IMG/VR virus record: IMGVR_UViG_3300010410_000006
Coordinates: 1 to 32,635 of that record
Length of the DNA stretch: 32,635 nt
Strand: one strand, 5' to 3'
Source of the DNA: a virus
In this document: in pieces, positions 22,294 through 30,214 of the stretch
Layout of the letters: every line of letters begins with the position of its first letter
Position numbering within the stretch: position 1 is the first letter of the stretch
The notes under the pieces: model-generated
Seen by the model: only the letters and a program-made list of their open reading frames with translations
What the model was told of the DNA's origin: nothing
The model's database searches: none
Translations under genes and position numbers: made by a program

Positions 22294-25176
22294 TTAATCC
22301 TTCTGATAAAAATCGCATTCATAGCCATCTGCATTAAGTGGTAGTCCTTCGGACCATTTAGTACTCTCACTCATAATGCTGCATATTTCATCTACACTGG
22401 ATTCTCCCATTGGTACTTCGCAGACTACCTCGTCATGCACATGAGCAACGATAGAAAATCCTAATGAATCAATCCTTAACATGGCTTCAGCAAGTAAATC
22501 TCTTGATGCAGCTTGCACGATATTCTCTACAATTTTCGGTCCATAAGTCTCGATGCGTTCCCACTTCCTGTTGGTTCCAATACCTTCATAAGTCAGTCCT
22601 TCTCGCCCGAATTTATTTATCATGAGCTTTGGCTTTACATACACAAGATTTCTCCCTGAAGGTAGAGTAATAAACAACATCCCGCTTTTATAGGCGAAAA
22701 CAATCCCATGGGTTCTTGTTCTGGTTCTCTGCTTCACTGCTTTAATGGCCATCTTGTCTACATCCCACCAAAACTTCACGATATGCCGGTTGGCTCTGCG
22801 CCAATTATCAATAAGACCTTGCAGCTCATGTTCTTCAACTCCCATTTCCAGTGCGCCCATGGATTTCAAAGCTCCTACTCCTCCGCCATAACCACAGTTG
22901 TGCACTAGCTTCCCTGATACGGTAAAACGATGATGTCTTCCGGCATCTCGTATGTCATAAACTCGAGTCTTGCCTTGATTAACCGCCAGTTTTTTCTTTT
23001 GTATCTCACTGCATCTTCTGCCTCTTTGATGATTTGTTCTCGACTCATTCCGGCTCCTAATTTCTTTTTCACAACACTCCGTGTGTACGGCCAATAGATC
23101 TGCTCCCATCGTGTTAACAGTGTTCTTTCTCGATTGGCTTGATTTACACTCCTTTTGACAAATCGCAGATTGTCTTTTTCGTAATGCCCCATGTTGTTGA
23201 TTCGATCTAGTTCCAGCTCTTTTTTTACATTCTCCACATTGGATAAAATCCAAAGACCCGCTTCTAAAATAGAATTGAACCTGAATTCTATCCCTCGCGC
23301 TCCGTACCGGTGATATAGAGGATGATTGGCTTGCTGACATCGCCGCTTCGCCTCGGTCAAACGTCGATCGAGCCATTTGGGGATTTGCCTTGGTCTGGAA
23401 CATCGTTGACATCCCTTTGATTTCCCCGTTCTTAGATTGCCAAGATGGGTCCATTGAATTTTTTTGCAACTGTTGCATTGAGTCAGTACATAACAATGAT
23501 TCCATTTCTCGTTCCATCGTTTCTCCGGGCTTATAATTGTCACCCAGCCGTATCTCTTTCCAACCATCTCCGGTTTGTATGAGATGTGCGCCGCTGGCGG
23601 CGGCTTCTCCAAATTGTACCGGCCTCTGTTTCCCTTCAATCCATACGAGATGATCTTTTGTTGCTTTAAGTCCGTCATATTCAATCACTTCTTTCATTCC
23701 TTTATAAATCAGTCCGCTATGACCTACCCAGCTTTTTCCGTCCCACAATTTGTGGGCTTTAGTAACATGCTCTATGGGTACAAGTCCTTTATTCGTTAAA
23801 ACTAATTCGCCTTCTGCTATACAGGCGAGTTCCGAAATTTTACCTTTCTGTCTCAATGGACTACCCTTTTTAATCTCATCCATAGGAACATGAAACATTT
23901 GTGATGCAGAAGCTTCATAGATTTTCCCATGGGATGCAAACACATCAAGTCTCCATTTTTCGCCTGCAAGCCAGGATAGGACCCTCGCTTCAATAGCTGA
24001 AAAGTCAGCAACGATAAACCGATGACCTTCTTTTGGAATAAAGGCAGTTCTTATCAGTTCTGATAGAACACCCGGTGTGTTGCCAAATAGCATCTGCAGA
24101 TCATCAAACCGTCCTTCTTTCACTAAATCTCTTGCCAGTTTAAGATCTAGAAGATGGTTCTGTGGGAGGTTTTGGAATTGTACCAGCCTACCTGCCCACC
24201 TCCCTGAACGATTGGCTCCATAAAACTGGAACAGTCCATGAACCCTGCCATCTGAGCACACTGCTCGTTCGATGGCCTCATACTTTCTGACACTGGTCTT
24301 AGCCATAAGAAGCCTAAGTTTTAGTGCTTCTTTGACCTCACCATCTGTTTCGTCTACCAACTCTTTAACGTTTTTCTTAGATAAACTTTCAACTTCAACC
24401 CCTCGCTGTGATAACCAGTCCTTGAGCTGAGATACGGAATTGGGATTTTCAAGTCCAGTGAGTTCATAAGCCTTTTCTGTTGCTGCAACTGTAAATTGTC
24501 TATCACAGGATATAGCCTCATCAACTAAGGCCATGTCTGCCTTAATTCCTAAATCATTGATTCTCTGATCCAGCTCGTAAAGAAGTTGCTCAGACTCAGG
24601 CACCTGATAATCCTTAATCTTCTTTCTGATTCCTAGTTCCACTTCAACGTCTCTGATGTTGTACTCTTTAAAGAACTTCCATTTGTCCAGCGCATGCTCT
24701 GGCAGATTTCTAGTTCTTCCACCATTAGCTGCTGTCGCTTTACAAGGAAGGCAGAAATATCTAATGAGAGATTTCCCCTCAGACATCTTTTGTGAATCAA
24801 GTCTTAGCACTTTGCCTACCCCTTCAAGATGAAGAGGAAGTCCAAGTAGTGCTGCCTGAACCTCACTACAACGCCATGATGACGGGTCAAGGTAGATATC
24901 TTCTTCAAGTATTCTGCTTATATATCTCATGAGAGCTACTCTCTCAAAGTTAGCGTTAAAAGCAGTCTTTATAATATCTTCACTGAGAATTGCATCAATA
25001 ATTTCTTTTGAAAGCTCTTCGCCACTGGCTAAATCAATTAGCTCTACTGGTCCTTCATCGACGCTGTAAGCAAAGAGCAGAATGTCAAAGTTTGGGCTAT
25101 CCGTATAGCGGTATACTCCGCACTTTCTTAGGTCTATGTCAGAAAACGTCTCAATATCGATTGACAAAATCTTCAT
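22294..25176 (-). CDS. family A DNA polymerase with inserted intein
   Basis: A 960-aa precursor; about 651 aa after splicing, the normal size for phage Pol A. The start is MKILSIDIETFSD at 25176 with AAAGGAG 10 nt upstream. An N-terminal 3'-5' exonuclease is intact: Asp7 and Glu9 in SIDIETFSD, FNANFERVAL, and EYNIRDVEVE. The polymerase part has motif A (VADFSAIEARVLSWL), motif B split by the intein (LRQKGKISELA | CGYGGG, i.e. R-x3-K-x7-YG) and motif C (AHVHDEVVCE). The intein covers residues 452-760. Without splicing the enzyme should be inactive, because the O helix is broken. Confidence 0.92.
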   Translation of the reverse strand: MKILSIDIETFSDIDLRKCGVYRYTDSPNFDILLFAYSVDEGPVELIDLASGEELSKEIIDAILSEDIIKTAFNANFERVALMRYISRILEEDIYLDPSSWRCSEVQAALLGLPLHLEGVGKVLRLDSQKMSEGKSLIRYFCLPCKATAANGGRTRNLPEHALDKWKFFKEYNIRDVEVELGIRKKIKDYQVPESEQLLYELDQRINDLGIKADMALVDEAISCDRQFTVAATEKAYELTGLENPNSVSQLKDWLSQRGVEVESLSKKNVKELVDETDGEVKEALKLRLLMAKTSVRKYEAIERAVCSDGRVHGLFQFYGANRSGRWAGRLVQFQNLPQNHLLDLKLARDLVKEGRFDDLQMLFGNTPGVLSELIRTAFIPKEGHRFIVADFSAIEARVLSWLAGEKWRLDVFASHGKIYEASASQMFHVPMDEIKKGSPLRQKGKISELACIAEGELVLTNKGLVPIEHVTKAHKLWDGKSWVGHSGLIYKGMKEVIEYDGLKATKDHLVWIEGKQRPVQFGEAAASGAHLIQTGDGWKEIRLGDNYKPGETMEREMESLLCTDSMQQLQKNSMDPSWQSKNGEIKGMSTMFQTKANPQMARSTFDRGEAAMSASQSSSISPVRSARDRIQVQFYFRSGSLDFIQCGECKKRAGTRSNQQHGALRKRQSAICQKECKSSQSRKNTVNTMGADLLAVHTECCEKEIRSRNESRTNHQRGRRCSEIQKKKLAVNQGKTRVYDIRDAGRHHRFTVSGKLVHNCGYGGGVGALKSMGALEMGVEEHELQGLIDNWRRANRHIVKFWWDVDKMAIKAVKQRTRTRTHGIVFAYKSGMLFITLPSGRNLVYVKPKLMINKFGREGLTYEGIGTNRKWERIETYGPKIVENIVQAASRDLLAEAMLRIDSLGFSIVAHVHDEVVCEVPMGESSVDEICSIMSESTKWSEGLPLNADGYECDFYQKD
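22897..23823 (-). other. intein (309 aa) in DNA polymerase motif B
   Basis: The intein begins with Cys1 (codon 23823-23821) in CIAEGELVLTNKGLVPIEHV (block A) and has block B GLKATKDHLVW with the TxxH residues Thr55 and His58. It ends with block F VYDIRDAGRHHRFTV and block G GKLVHN, followed by Cys+1 of the extein. All splicing residues (Cys1, TxxH, terminal His-Asn, Cys+1) are present, so splicing should work. Between blocks B and F, the intein frame holds ~190 residues of Ser/Arg/Gln/Lys-rich sequence without recognisable endonuclease motifs; the real endonuclease is in another frame of the same DNA. Confidence 0.88.
22905..23567 (-). CDS. HNH homing endonuclease nested out of frame in intein
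   Basis: A 220-aa protein in the +1 frame relative to the polymerase, completely inside the intein DNA. The start MVGKRYGWVTIISPEKRW (ATG 23567) is typical of phage HNH homing enzymes. Residues 31-34 and 53-56 are CNSC and CQRC (zinc finger); RYGARGIEFRFNS at 87-99 and ELDRINNMGHYEKDNLRF at 119-136 are the hallmark of the HNH group with D-R-I...H-Y...N-L-R, followed by NQAN at 142-145. GGAG lies directly against the ATG, so initiation is unclear; alternatives are ATG 23678 or coupling to polymerase translation. It ends with TAG at 22907, eight bases before the splice junction codons. Both frames are open for 220 codons. Confidence 0.82.
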   Translation of the reverse strand: MVGKRYGWVTIISPEKRWNEKWNHCYVLTQCNSCKKIQWTHLGNLRTGKSKGCQRCSRPRQIPKWLDRRLTEAKRRCQQANHPLYHRYGARGIEFRFNSILEAGLWILSNVENVKKELELDRINNMGHYEKDNLRFVKRSVNQANRERTLLTRWEQIYWPYTRSVVKKKLGAGMSREQIIKEAEDAVRYKRKNWRLIKARLEFMTYEMPEDIIVLPYQGS

Positions 25177-25265
25177 GGGCTTACCGCTCCTTTCTTTGAA
25201 TACTATGGGTGAAGGTGACATGCTTTAACTCTGCCACCCACCCAGTACATACTCCTAGCATCAAC

Positions 25266-25799
25266 CTATGCCAAGAAGTCATCGTCTTCTTCAATCTCAA
25301 AGTCATCTTCGGCTCTACTTTTACCACCCAATGGTTCTCCATCTTTGAGCTTCTGGACATTTCCAAGGCCTGCGGCAATTCCTCTGTTTCCGTTAACATT
25401 GAAGGCATACATGTTGAGACTAACCTTCCCATAGCACCCTGAGTAAACTTCACTTCTATCCATTATCGTTTGAATCTTTCCATCTACGACTTGAGGTGCA
25501 TTCTTTGAATTGGAATTGATGAAATAGCACCCTTCATATGCCAGATCATCCGGTCTATCGATATCGCCATCACGAAGAGGGGTTTTAAGATTTGCAGGAA
25601 TCTTCCCACCAAACTTTGGTGCACCTTCCTGCTTTGCTGCCTCGATAGCTTTCATAACAGCATTGACAGTTTTCTTATCCGCCTTAGGGATAATGATGGA
25701 AACACTATACTTTGGATCACTTCCGTTTATGCTTTTAGGCTCAAATAAATTCGTGTAACTTAATCTTCCGGGTACAACTACTTTCGTTTCTTTACTCAT
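25266..25799 (-). CDS. DUF2815 protein, ssDNA-binding protein-like
   Basis: A 177-aa protein of the DUF2815 family. It starts MSKETKVVVPGRLSYTNLFE; KYSVSIIIPKADKKTV and the GCYFINSNSKNAPQVVD segment fit the OB-fold core. The C terminus is highly acidic (RAEDDFEIEEDDDFLA), as in single-stranded DNA-binding proteins that recruit partners through an acidic tail. It is encoded between DUF2800 and the DNA polymerase, so it probably coats ssDNA at the phage fork. GGAGG precedes the ATG. Confidence 0.85.
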   Translation of the reverse strand: MSKETKVVVPGRLSYTNLFEPKSINGSDPKYSVSIIIPKADKKTVNAVMKAIEAAKQEGAPKFGGKIPANLKTPLRDGDIDRPDDLAYEGCYFINSNSKNAPQVVDGKIQTIMDRSEVYSGCYGKVSLNMYAFNVNGNRGIAAGLGNVQKLKDGEPLGGKSRAEDDFEIEEDDDFLA

Positions 25800-25884
25800 A
25801 ATAAAATCCTCCTAGAATTTGATTTGTATTTGTCGTGCTCCTATTAGCACTGATTTCTTGTTTTAACTTATTTCTGTGCATTTG

Positions 25885-27021
25885 CTACGCTTCAACCTGA
25901 AACTCTGATTGAACCGGATCCACGGCTTGGCGCTTATCCATTTCAGATACAAGTGTCAGTTTCCCTTGTGGTTTTTCTACTAATCCACCAAGGACATCTC
26001 TAAATTTTTTCTTGCCCATCAATTTTTCCATCTCAATGATGGTAATAAGGCTCTGTTTGAAAATGTCGGTATAGCCCTGCTCCTTCGCTGCCTTAGCAAC
26101 TGCGATTTCATCTGTATACTTTCTTCTGGTTCTACCTTGCACCAGCTTAAATCCATCCCACTGCCTGCCTTCATTAATGGCTAGAGCAGTCGCATAGGTG
26201 TAAACATCGCTTGCCCATTTAGATAGTTCATTTGCTAGACCGATGATCTCAGCAATCTCCTCATCTGTTAAAAGAGACGGATCCTGAAATTCATATCTTA
26301 GCAATTCAAGGTTCTTCACCGCTCTGGCCCTACACTGATTCTTTGCTCTGCAGAATCTACAATGATCTCCTGCGCAGAACTCTCCACCTCCAGTGCTGGC
26401 TAGAAGTGCCTTAGGCTTAAGTTCTTCCTCCGCCCATTTCAGCAGTTCTTCCACCGTTATCTCCCAGGTAGAGAAGTTATCTACTCTTGGCTGAACAATT
26501 GCCATAGACACTTTTTTGATGTCATAGAGCATTTCAAACAGTGATAGGGCTCCAAGTGCATAAAGCATCATCTGTGGATTCTTCTCAGCGCCTACAATGA
26601 CGCCACGTCCGTACTTTAAATCCACGACATGGAGGGTTCCACTACCTACGACAACCAGGTCTCCTGTTCCAAAGCCTTCTGGAACATAGTCACTGAAATC
26701 AAGTCTCTGCTCGATAAGAACCTGAAGGTCCTGGCAATTCTCTTTTGATTTCTCAATCAGCCCTAAACAGTACTCCACATAGAGGTCTGTCATCTCATCC
26801 ATCTCATCTGATTGATATTTGCTGGTCGGTTTTTTTGACCGCATCTTCAAAGCTTTCTTTAATTTATGCTCGGCCAGGTCATGAGCTGCTGTTCCTTCTT
26901 CTGCATAGGTACTAGTCTCATTTGGAAACTGCTGCTCTAACTGCGCCGACGGTGGGCAACTCATCCAACGATGTGCTCCTGATGCCGAGTAGATGGAATG
27001 TGTGTTATATGATCCACTCAC
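25885..27021 (-). CDS. DUF2800 RecB/Cas4-like nuclease
   Basis: A 378-aa DUF2800 protein. WMSCPPSAQLEQQFP near residue 19 holds the first Cys of a likely iron-sulfur cluster; CAGDHCRFCRAKNQC at about 217-231 gives the remaining ones. VVDLKYGRGVIV supplies the D...xK nuclease core, in line with PD-(D/E)xK enzymes of the RecB/Cas4 type. It may process DNA ends during phage replication. It starts with GTG at 27021, overlapping the previous stop by 4 nt (GTGA). Confidence 0.85.
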   Translation of the reverse strand: MSGSYNTHSIYSASGAHRWMSCPPSAQLEQQFPNETSTYAEEGTAAHDLAEHKLKKALKMRSKKPTSKYQSDEMDEMTDLYVEYCLGLIEKSKENCQDLQVLIEQRLDFSDYVPEGFGTGDLVVVGSGTLHVVDLKYGRGVIVGAEKNPQMMLYALGALSLFEMLYDIKKVSMAIVQPRVDNFSTWEITVEELLKWAEEELKPKALLASTGGGEFCAGDHCRFCRAKNQCRARAVKNLELLRYEFQDPSLLTDEEIAEIIGLANELSKWASDVYTYATALAINEGRQWDGFKLVQGRTRRKYTDEIAVAKAAKEQGYTDIFKQSLITIIEMEKLMGKKKFRDVLGGLVEKPQGKLTLVSEMDKRQAVDPVQSEFQVEA

Positions 27022-27404
27022 TTCAGCTCACCTGCTTCCTTCAGGGCCGCTGCATAATGCTTAGGGTCTAGAGACGATAGGTTATTGGCACCATATTTTG
27101 TGATGATGGCTTTCACCGCCTCTCTATGTCCATCTCTGCTCTTATCTGCCATTACTGCCCTGACTTCTTCAAGGGTTGGCTGTTTTTCTTTTGGTGCTTC
27201 AATAGGTGCTTCTTTTGCTTTAGCCTTAGTTGCCCGTTTTGATTTTTTCTTTGCTTCCTTTGCTGCTTCATTTGTCTCTGCCGTTGGTTCATTTGTCTCT
27301 ATAGCTGGTTCATTATCTTCCATAGCATGAACCATGGTTTCTATGCTTCCAGCCAGCGACTTTAAATCGCTAACAACATCCAATGCGAGTTTGATTTTAC
27401 TCAT
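27018..27404 (-). CDS. Rrp5-like small phage protein
   Basis: A 128-aa protein with an N-terminal helix, a repetitive acidic-then-basic linker (three copies of an ETNEP/A-like unit at 35-50, then KKKSKRATKAKAKE) and a C-terminal helical domain (VRAVMADKSRDGHREAVKAI). Such proteins are commonly labelled rRNA biogenesis protein Rrp5 in phage annotations, without functional evidence. It overlaps metK by 8 nt and DUF2800 by 4 nt, so the three are translationally coupled. A DNA-binding or replication-accessory role is a guess. Confidence 0.7.
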   Translation of the reverse strand: MSKIKLALDVVSDLKSLAGSIETMVHAMEDNEPAIETNEPTAETNEAAKEAKKKSKRATKAKAKEAPIEAPKEKQPTLEEVRAVMADKSRDGHREAVKAIITKYGANNLSSLDPKHYAAALKEAGELK

Positions 27405-28611
27405 AGTTCGGTTCTCCTTTCTTTTCTAAATATTCGGTTGCTATTTTCTTAAGTGTTGGAGCCAGATCTGTCATCTCCCAGGGTGTGTTTCTCTCAACAC
27501 CATCAAGCTGCATCTTCTCTCTGCCAAAGTGACCATAGACTGCAAACTGTCTGTAGATAGGTCGTCTTAGTGCAAATGACTTGATAATAGTTCCGGGCCT
27601 CATGTCGATTAGAGCTCTAGTCATTTCAGTGAGTACTTCATCTGGCAGCTTTCCTGTTCCAAAGGTATCAATCTTAAAAGACACTGGATCAGCAATTCCA
27701 ATCGCGTAAGACACCTGCACTTCACATTCCTTAGCAAGTCCTGCTGCCACGATGTTCTTTGCGATGTATCTAGCAAGATATGCTCCTGATCTGTCTACCT
27801 TAGTTGGGTCTTTTCCAGAAAAAGCACCGCCGCCATGTCGCCCCTTACCTCCGTAGGTGTCTACGATGATTTTCCTACCAGTAAGCCCTGAATCTGCTGC
27901 TGGTCCACCAAGGACGAACCTACCAGTGGGATTGATCATCACTTTCGTGTTCTCAGTCAAAAGCTCATGTGGGATGACCTCCAAGATGATATGTTTCATA
28001 ACATCTTCCCTGAGCTTTTTGATGTCTATTTCTTCTGTGTGCTGAGTAGAAACCACAATTGCTTCAACTGAAATTGGTTTATGATCTTTTCCATATCCCA
28101 GGGATACTTGCGCTTTTCCATCCGGTTTAAGATAATTAAGCTCTCCTGTCTTTCTAGCTCTAGCCATTCTCTTGCAAAGCTTATGAGCTAAGATCATTGT
28201 CATAGGCATAAATTCTTCTGTTTCATCCGTTGCGTAGCCAAACATCATTCCTTGATCTCCTGCTCCAATTTCCTTCTTATCAACACCCATCGCAATATCA
28301 GGTGATTGCTTGTTAATGCTGATAAGCATTCGATAGAACTCACCATCAGTGGATAGCTCATCTGCTCGGTAACCAATATCGTAAATAATGTCTTTGATGA
28401 TTTTCTTGTAATCGATTCTCTTTTCTGTACTGGTTTCACCAAAGACATGAACAAAACCATCTGCTACCGTTACTTCAATTGCTGTTCTCGCCTTAGGATC
28501 TTCTCTTAGGATTGCATCCATAATTCCATCTGCAATTTGGTCGCACATCTTGTCTGGATGGCCCTCTGTCACAGATTCAGAGGTGAATACATACGCTGGT
28601 TTTTCTCTCAT
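27397..28611 (-). CDS. metK: S-adenosylmethionine synthetase (MetK)
   Basis: A 404-aa, full-length methionine adenosyltransferase that makes SAM from methionine and ATP. Signatures are FTSESVTEGHPDKMCDQIAD at the start, GAGDQGMMFGYA (ATP-binding loop), GGGAFSGKDPTKVDRSGAY and the terminal GHFGRE. It appears intact. The ATG directly follows the stop of the 72-aa gene. A phage-encoded copy could raise SAM for the ParB-methyltransferase encoded in the same prophage; metK genes are known from several clostridial phages. Confidence 0.95.
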   Translation of the reverse strand: MREKPAYVFTSESVTEGHPDKMCDQIADGIMDAILREDPKARTAIEVTVADGFVHVFGETSTEKRIDYKKIIKDIIYDIGYRADELSTDGEFYRMLISINKQSPDIAMGVDKKEIGAGDQGMMFGYATDETEEFMPMTMILAHKLCKRMARARKTGELNYLKPDGKAQVSLGYGKDHKPISVEAIVVSTQHTEEIDIKKLREDVMKHIILEVIPHELLTENTKVMINPTGRFVLGGPAADSGLTGRKIIVDTYGGKGRHGGGAFSGKDPTKVDRSGAYLARYIAKNIVAAGLAKECEVQVSYAIGIADPVSFKIDTFGTGKLPDEVLTEMTRALIDMRPGTIIKSFALRRPIYRQFAVYGHFGREKMQLDGVERNTPWEMTDLAPTLKKIATEYLEKKGEPNYE

Positions 28612-28830
28612 TTATTTGCTCCTTTCCTTTTCTTCTTTCATCTCATTTGCTTCCACCGCTTCATCCGATGCATCACTCTCCATCGATTCGCTTTCGTCTT
28701 CCTTATCAAGATTAAGTAATCGATTAGCCAGTCTTTTCGATACAATGCTTATGGCAGTTAAAACACCGACCATCTCATCTTGAATTTCTTTGCTTTCATT
28801 CATGCCCTCTGCTCCTTTCTCACTCTTCAT
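28612..28830 (-). CDS. small acidic hypothetical protein
   Basis: A 72-aa protein with a short hydrophobic helix (MVGVLTAISIVSKRLANRLL) and a strongly acidic Ser/Glu-rich tail (KEDESESMESDASDEAVEAN). Two starts have good ribosome binding sites: ATG 28830 (GGAGG, 10 nt) and ATG 28803 (AAAGGAG, 8 nt). It abuts metK. I do not recognise the family. Confidence 0.6.
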   Translation of the reverse strand: MKSEKGAEGMNESKEIQDEMVGVLTAISIVSKRLANRLLNLDKEDESESMESDASDEAVEANEMKEEKERSK

Positions 28831-28861
28831 CTTCTGGTCACCTCCTTCCGCTTATTAGTCC

Positions 28862-28906
28862 CTTCACTTACTAGCCAATGGGGAAGGTGTTTTGGTAACC
28901 AGAAAT
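28862..28906. repeat. 45-bp direct repeat, copy 1
   Basis: The sequence beginning CTTCACTTACTAGCCAATGG and ending TTTTGGTAACCAGAAAT is repeated at 29684-29728 with 41 of 45 bases identical; the four differences cluster in the middle. On the minus strand CCAA/TTGG can form a small stem around a C-rich loop. It sits just after the antirepressor gene. Confidence 0.85.
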
Positions 28907-28936
28907 ATTAATTTTTTCTGCAAATATTAATTTTCT

Positions 28937-29644
28937 TTACATTCCTTTTAAAAGAAGTCTGAAAGTCTCTCTGCCCTTCGGTGTAATAAGGGTTTGTATT
29001 CCAGCCCATCCGGTCTTTTCATTCTTCGATTCCTTGAGTTCAAACAGACCAGTATTCTTCTCTGCATAAGGTTTGAGCTGTCCTTTTCTGTCGCGATACA
29101 CATACTTTTTATCAAGTAGAAACTGGATGAATGTCTTTTGCTTAACCTTCAGCTCTTTTGCTGTATCCCGGAAATTGGTCAGCAGATTTCTGTCCACTAA
29201 CTCATCAAAATACTCAGCCTTAGGTAACATGCAGGTGTTGTCTGCAAGAAGTCTTGAATTTTCTACTTTCAGGCCTCGAATGCTTATATCAGCCATCTTC
29301 AATGCCCTGGACATAATCATCTCTGGCGTATTCCATGCTTTCTCAATGGCGATGAAATATTGACGTGCCTCCTTGCCTCTGTCCGTTCTTTGAATCATGC
29401 AGAGTTCTTTTGCCATTGGAATACTCAGCCCATGATCAAGGAAGTGGGTGTATGGATTCCTTGGATTTTTGGTTTCTCTTTTTTGAGTAGCCAATAAATA
29501 GTCCACACCTTCTGTAAATCCGTAATCTTTCATGCGGTTAAACCAATCCACATACTTTGTCTTCACCTCTAAAAATTCATGAAGCTCTCTGCCTGATACC
29601 GTAGGTTCATTTCTGCTGTAATTCACTTCCATTAGTTCTTTCAT
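28937..29644 (-). CDS. phage antirepressor, AntA/AntB-KilAC type
   Basis: A 235-aa protein starting MKELMEVNYSRNEPTVSGRE at 29644 (GAGG 10 nt upstream). The N-terminal half is an AntA/AntB-like domain (ELHEFLEVKTKYVDWFNRMK, DHGLSIPMAKELCMIQRT). The C-terminal half is a KilAC-like winged-helix domain (TNFRDTAKELKVKQKTFIQF, LITPKGRETFRLLL). Such proteins interfere with repressors and favour lytic development. The gene is flanked by the 45-bp direct repeats, so it could be a cassette gained or lost by recombination between them. Confidence 0.85.
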   Translation of the reverse strand: MKELMEVNYSRNEPTVSGRELHEFLEVKTKYVDWFNRMKDYGFTEGVDYLLATQKRETKNPRNPYTHFLDHGLSIPMAKELCMIQRTDRGKEARQYFIAIEKAWNTPEMIMSRALKMADISIRGLKVENSRLLADNTCMLPKAEYFDELVDRNLLTNFRDTAKELKVKQKTFIQFLLDKKYVYRDRKGQLKPYAEKNTGLFELKESKNEKTGWAGIQTLITPKGRETFRLLLKGM

Positions 29645-29683
29645 ATATAAATCACCTCGTAATATTTGATAGAGGAAAGACCT

Positions 29684-29728
29684 CTTCACTTACTAGCCAA
29701 TGGGGAGGCCCTTTTGGTAACCAGAAAT
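29684..29728. repeat. 45-bp direct repeat, copy 2
   Basis: Second copy of the repeat (41 of 45 bases identical to 28862-28906). It begins immediately after the TAA of the sigma-like gene and ends before the antirepressor ribosome binding site, so each copy occupies the same position, directly after a stop codon. Confidence 0.85.
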
Positions 29729-30163
29729 TTAAAAAAACTTTCTGAGCTTTGCTAAGACCTTGTCTCTTCGCTTCATAACAGCTACGTGCGAAACATTTCT
29801 TTTATCTGCCGCAGCCCTGACAGTCATCTCTTCATAGAAAAGATCATTGATTAGCTCTTGCTCTTGCCTGTTCAGTTCTTTCATGGCTTCTTGAAGAATC
29901 AAAAGCATAGCCTTATCAACAACGATGTCTTCAACTTGCTTCTCCCCTGCTACAAACACTTTACCGGCGTCATTTAATCGCTGGATGGAATCTTCTTTAT
30001 TTGGCACAAATGTTACTTTTTCTTTCTCCATATCTACATCAATGCGCCCTGCTTTAACATCTTGTTCTAGGTATCTCTCACGGCGCTTCATCTTGTAATA
30101 CTCTTTGTAAATCTCGTCTGATACGGGCACTGCTGTTTTTCCAATTCTTATCTCTTCACTCAT
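29729..30163 (-). CDS. sigma-region-4-like early regulator
   Basis: A 144-aa protein. The C-terminal ~60 residues carry a sigma-70 region-4-like helix-turn-helix (LNRQEQELINDLFYEEMTVR, AADKRNVSHVAVMKRRDKVL). The N-terminal part is lysine/glutamate-rich (YYKMKRRERYLEQDVKAGRI) without the region-2 core. It resembles small phage proteins annotated as sigma factors that regulate early operons. AAAGGAG precedes the ATG at 30163. A strong terminator lies just upstream, so its expression may depend on read-through. Confidence 0.75.
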   Translation of the reverse strand: MSEEIRIGKTAVPVSDEIYKEYYKMKRRERYLEQDVKAGRIDVDMEKEKVTFVPNKEDSIQRLNDAGKVFVAGEKQVEDIVVDKAMLLILQEAMKELNRQEQELINDLFYEEMTVRAAADKRNVSHVAVMKRRDKVLAKLRKFF

Positions 30164-30214
30164 AATCTTGGCTCCTTTGGAATTTGATTTTTAAATCCGC
30201 GGGAGCCGCTTATT

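Noticed and set aside
22905-23684. A sequencing frameshift as explanation for the nested endonuclease
   Set aside because: The intein frame is intact on both sides with correct splicing blocks, so two compensating errors would be needed, and the intein frame has no stop over 220 codons.
25181-25453. 90-codon minus-strand open frame between the DUF2815 gene and polymerase
   Set aside because: Overlaps the DUF2815 gene in another frame and contains no recognisable features.
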